15,144 nt of DNA from contig FR879717.1 in assembly GCA_000435055.1 (NCBI GenBank), positions 54,093 to 69,236 on the forward strand, written 5' to 3'. The notes under the pieces were generated by a model. That model was not told the DNA's origin, did no database searches, and was given only the letters and a program-made list of their open reading frames with translations. The position numbers and the translations under genes were made by a program. This document shows, piece by piece, positions 14,020 through 15,144 of the stretch. This DNA comes from Clostridium sp. CAG:138. GTDB lineage: Bacteria > Bacillota > Clostridia > Christensenellales > CAG-138. How positions within the stretch are numbered: position 1 is the first letter of the stretch; every line of letters begins with the position of its first letter.

Positions 14020-15105
14020 ATGTCAAAATGCATTATACTGACGGGCGGCGGCTCCGCCGGTCATGTGACGCCTAACATCGCGCTGCTTCCGTACCTTCGC
14101 GCACAGGGGTGCGAAATTCATTATATCGGACTTGCCGGAAGCATTGAGGAGAAGTTGATTTCGGAACAGCGTGATGTCAAATTTCATGCTATCGAATCCG
14201 GAAAATTCCGTCGTTATTTTTCGCTGAAAAACCTTTCAGACCCGTTCAAAGTGCTTAAGGGAATATCTCAATCCAAAAAGCTGATGAAGTCGCTTCAGCC
14301 CGATGTTGTGTTCTCAAAGGGCGGTTTTGTGAGTGTGCCGGTTGTTATTGCCGCGAAAGGAAAAACAACAGTAATTTGTCATGAATCGGATTATACTCCG
14401 GGGCTTGCGAACCGAATTGCGGGCAGATTTGCCGACACGATTTGCGTAACATTTGAGGACACGCTGGAGCACCTCGGCAAGAAGCGCAGCGCCGCAGTTC
14501 ATACAGGAACGCCGATTCGCCGCGAGCTTTTCAGCGGCAAGCGTGAGCGCGGACTTCAATTCCTCGGTTTTGACGGCAAAAAACCTATTATACTTATTAT
14601 GGGGGGAAGTCTCGGAGCGGCTGCATTGAACGACGGAGTTCGGGCAGCACTGCCGAAACTTACAAAGCAATTCGATATTGTTCATCTTTGCGGGAAGGGC
14701 AAGCTGGATGAAAGCATCGACTGCCCGGGTTACAGACAATATGAGTATATCAGCAGAGAACTGCCGGATCTGCTTGCAGCGACCGAACTTGTTGTAAGCC
14801 GCGCAGGTGCAAATGCCGTGTTTGAATTTCTCGCGCTCGGCATTCCCGCGCTGCTTGTTCCGCTGCCCCTCGGCGCAAGCCGCGGCGATCAAATCCTGAA
14901 TGCGGAATATGTTCGCAAAAAGGGTTATGCGGCTGTTCTTCCGCAAGAGGAGCTGACCCCGGAAGTGCTTGTTGACAGGGTAAACGAACTGTATGCTTCT
15001 CGTGAGACCTATCGCGCAAATATGAAAGCGGACCCGACATTGGACGGCACTCAAGAGGTTATGACTGTTATTATGAATGCAATTAATAAAAAGAACACGC
15101 ATTGA
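14020..15105 (+). CDS. murG: MurG GlcNAc transferase
   Basis: This 361-residue GT-B glycosyltransferase adds GlcNAc from UDP-GlcNAc to lipid I, making lipid II on the cytoplasmic face of the membrane. The glycine-rich loop LTGGGSAGHVTPN is at 7-19 and a second one, MGGSLGA, at 194-200. The donor-site region SRAGANAVFEFLALGIP is at 260-276. Where E. coli MurG has HEQN, this protein has HESDYTPGLANR (121-132), and the C-terminal donor segment reads PLGASRGDQILNA (283-295) rather than the FQHKDRQQ type. This is the variant I recall from Clostridia and the MurG2 copy of Bacillus cereus. The ATG is preceded by AAAGGGG 5 bases upstream. It stands alone, not in a division-cell-wall cluster (ftsW, murD and others are absent). 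Confidence 0.95.
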   Translation: MSKCIILTGGGSAGHVTPNIALLPYLRAQGCEIHYIGLAGSIEEKLISEQRDVKFHAIESGKFRRYFSLKNLSDPFKVLKGISQSKKLMKSLQPDVVFSKGGFVSVPVVIAAKGKTTVICHESDYTPGLANRIAGRFADTICVTFEDTLEHLGKKRSAAVHTGTPIRRELFSGKRERGLQFLGFDGKKPIILIMGGSLGAAALNDGVRAALPKLTKQFDIVHLCGKGKLDESIDCPGYRQYEYISRELPDLLAATELVVSRAGANAVFEFLALGIPALLVPLPLGASRGDQILNAEYVRKKGYAAVLPQEELTPEVLVDRVNELYASRETYRANMKADPTLDGTQEVMTVIMNAINKKNTH

Positions 15106-15114
15106 ATTCAAAAA

Positions 15115-15144
15115 ATGCTGAAATTTCTTGCAAAACTGTTTATT
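15115..15144 (+). CDS. Start of next gene (partial)
   Basis: An ATG 9 bases after the murG stop opens a frame reading MLKFLAKLFI to the window edge. A start this close behind murG suggests a co-transcribed gene. The ten residues resemble the opening of Clostridia cation diffusion facilitator transporters, but ten residues cannot settle this. No Shine-Dalgarno site precedes it (the upstream bases are A-rich), which lowers confidence. Confidence 0.3.
   Translation, partial: MLKFLAKLFI

Noticed and set aside
1..15144. CRISPR array, insertion sequence, prophage or attachment site
   Set aside because: No regularly spaced repeats, transposase, integrase or flanking direct repeats were seen.

Overview
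The window looks like a chromosome fragment from an anaerobic Firmicute, most likely a gut or rumen Clostridia (Oscillospirales-like) bacterium. The evidence is mid-range base composition, strong Shine-Dalgarno sites (GGAGG, AAGGAG), near-consensus sigma-A promoters, Rho-independent terminators, a Firmicutes-style SecA with a C-terminal zinc tail, and a secreted dockerin protein of the kind found in fibre-degrading Clostridia. The taxon is an inference; no rRNA gene is present.

Layout. The left end reads leftward: D-Ala-D-Ala ligase (ddl, 208-1254), then the first 45 codons of murF (1-136), which runs off the edge. Their promoter lies near 1467-1494, about 200 bases upstream of ddl, and the leader between contains four stem-loops. 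A diverging, very good promoter (1654-1682) fires rightward into about 840 bases with no convincing gene (1683-2520). After that comes a 1091-residue secreted protein (2521-5796) with PEGA-like, GLUG-repeat, Ig-like, DUF4430-like and dockerin modules, closed by a clear terminator (5845-5881).

The right part is mostly housekeeping genes on the + strand: secA (6074-8851) from a perfect consensus promoter, serS (8994-10262) ending in a strong terminator, a type I asparaginase (10600-11637), a small lipoprotein (11717-12283), a MATE-family exporter (12519-13907) and murG (14020-15105). A probable new gene starts at 15115.

Functional themes. Cell-wall precursor synthesis is represented at both ends (ddl and murF on one strand, murG on the other). 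SecA would export the dockerin protein and the lipoprotein. No cohesin, scaffoldin or glycoside hydrolase is present, so a cellulosome role rests on the dockerin alone.

The most interesting material is not in the housekeeping genes. It is the promoter-driven, hairpin-rich gene-free stretch at 1683-2520, the modular dockerin protein beside it, and a short in-frame relic at 10413-10475 that resembles the lipoprotein signal region at 11762-11824. I found no proof of a wholly new system; the gene-free transcribed stretch is the best candidate for an undescribed RNA.
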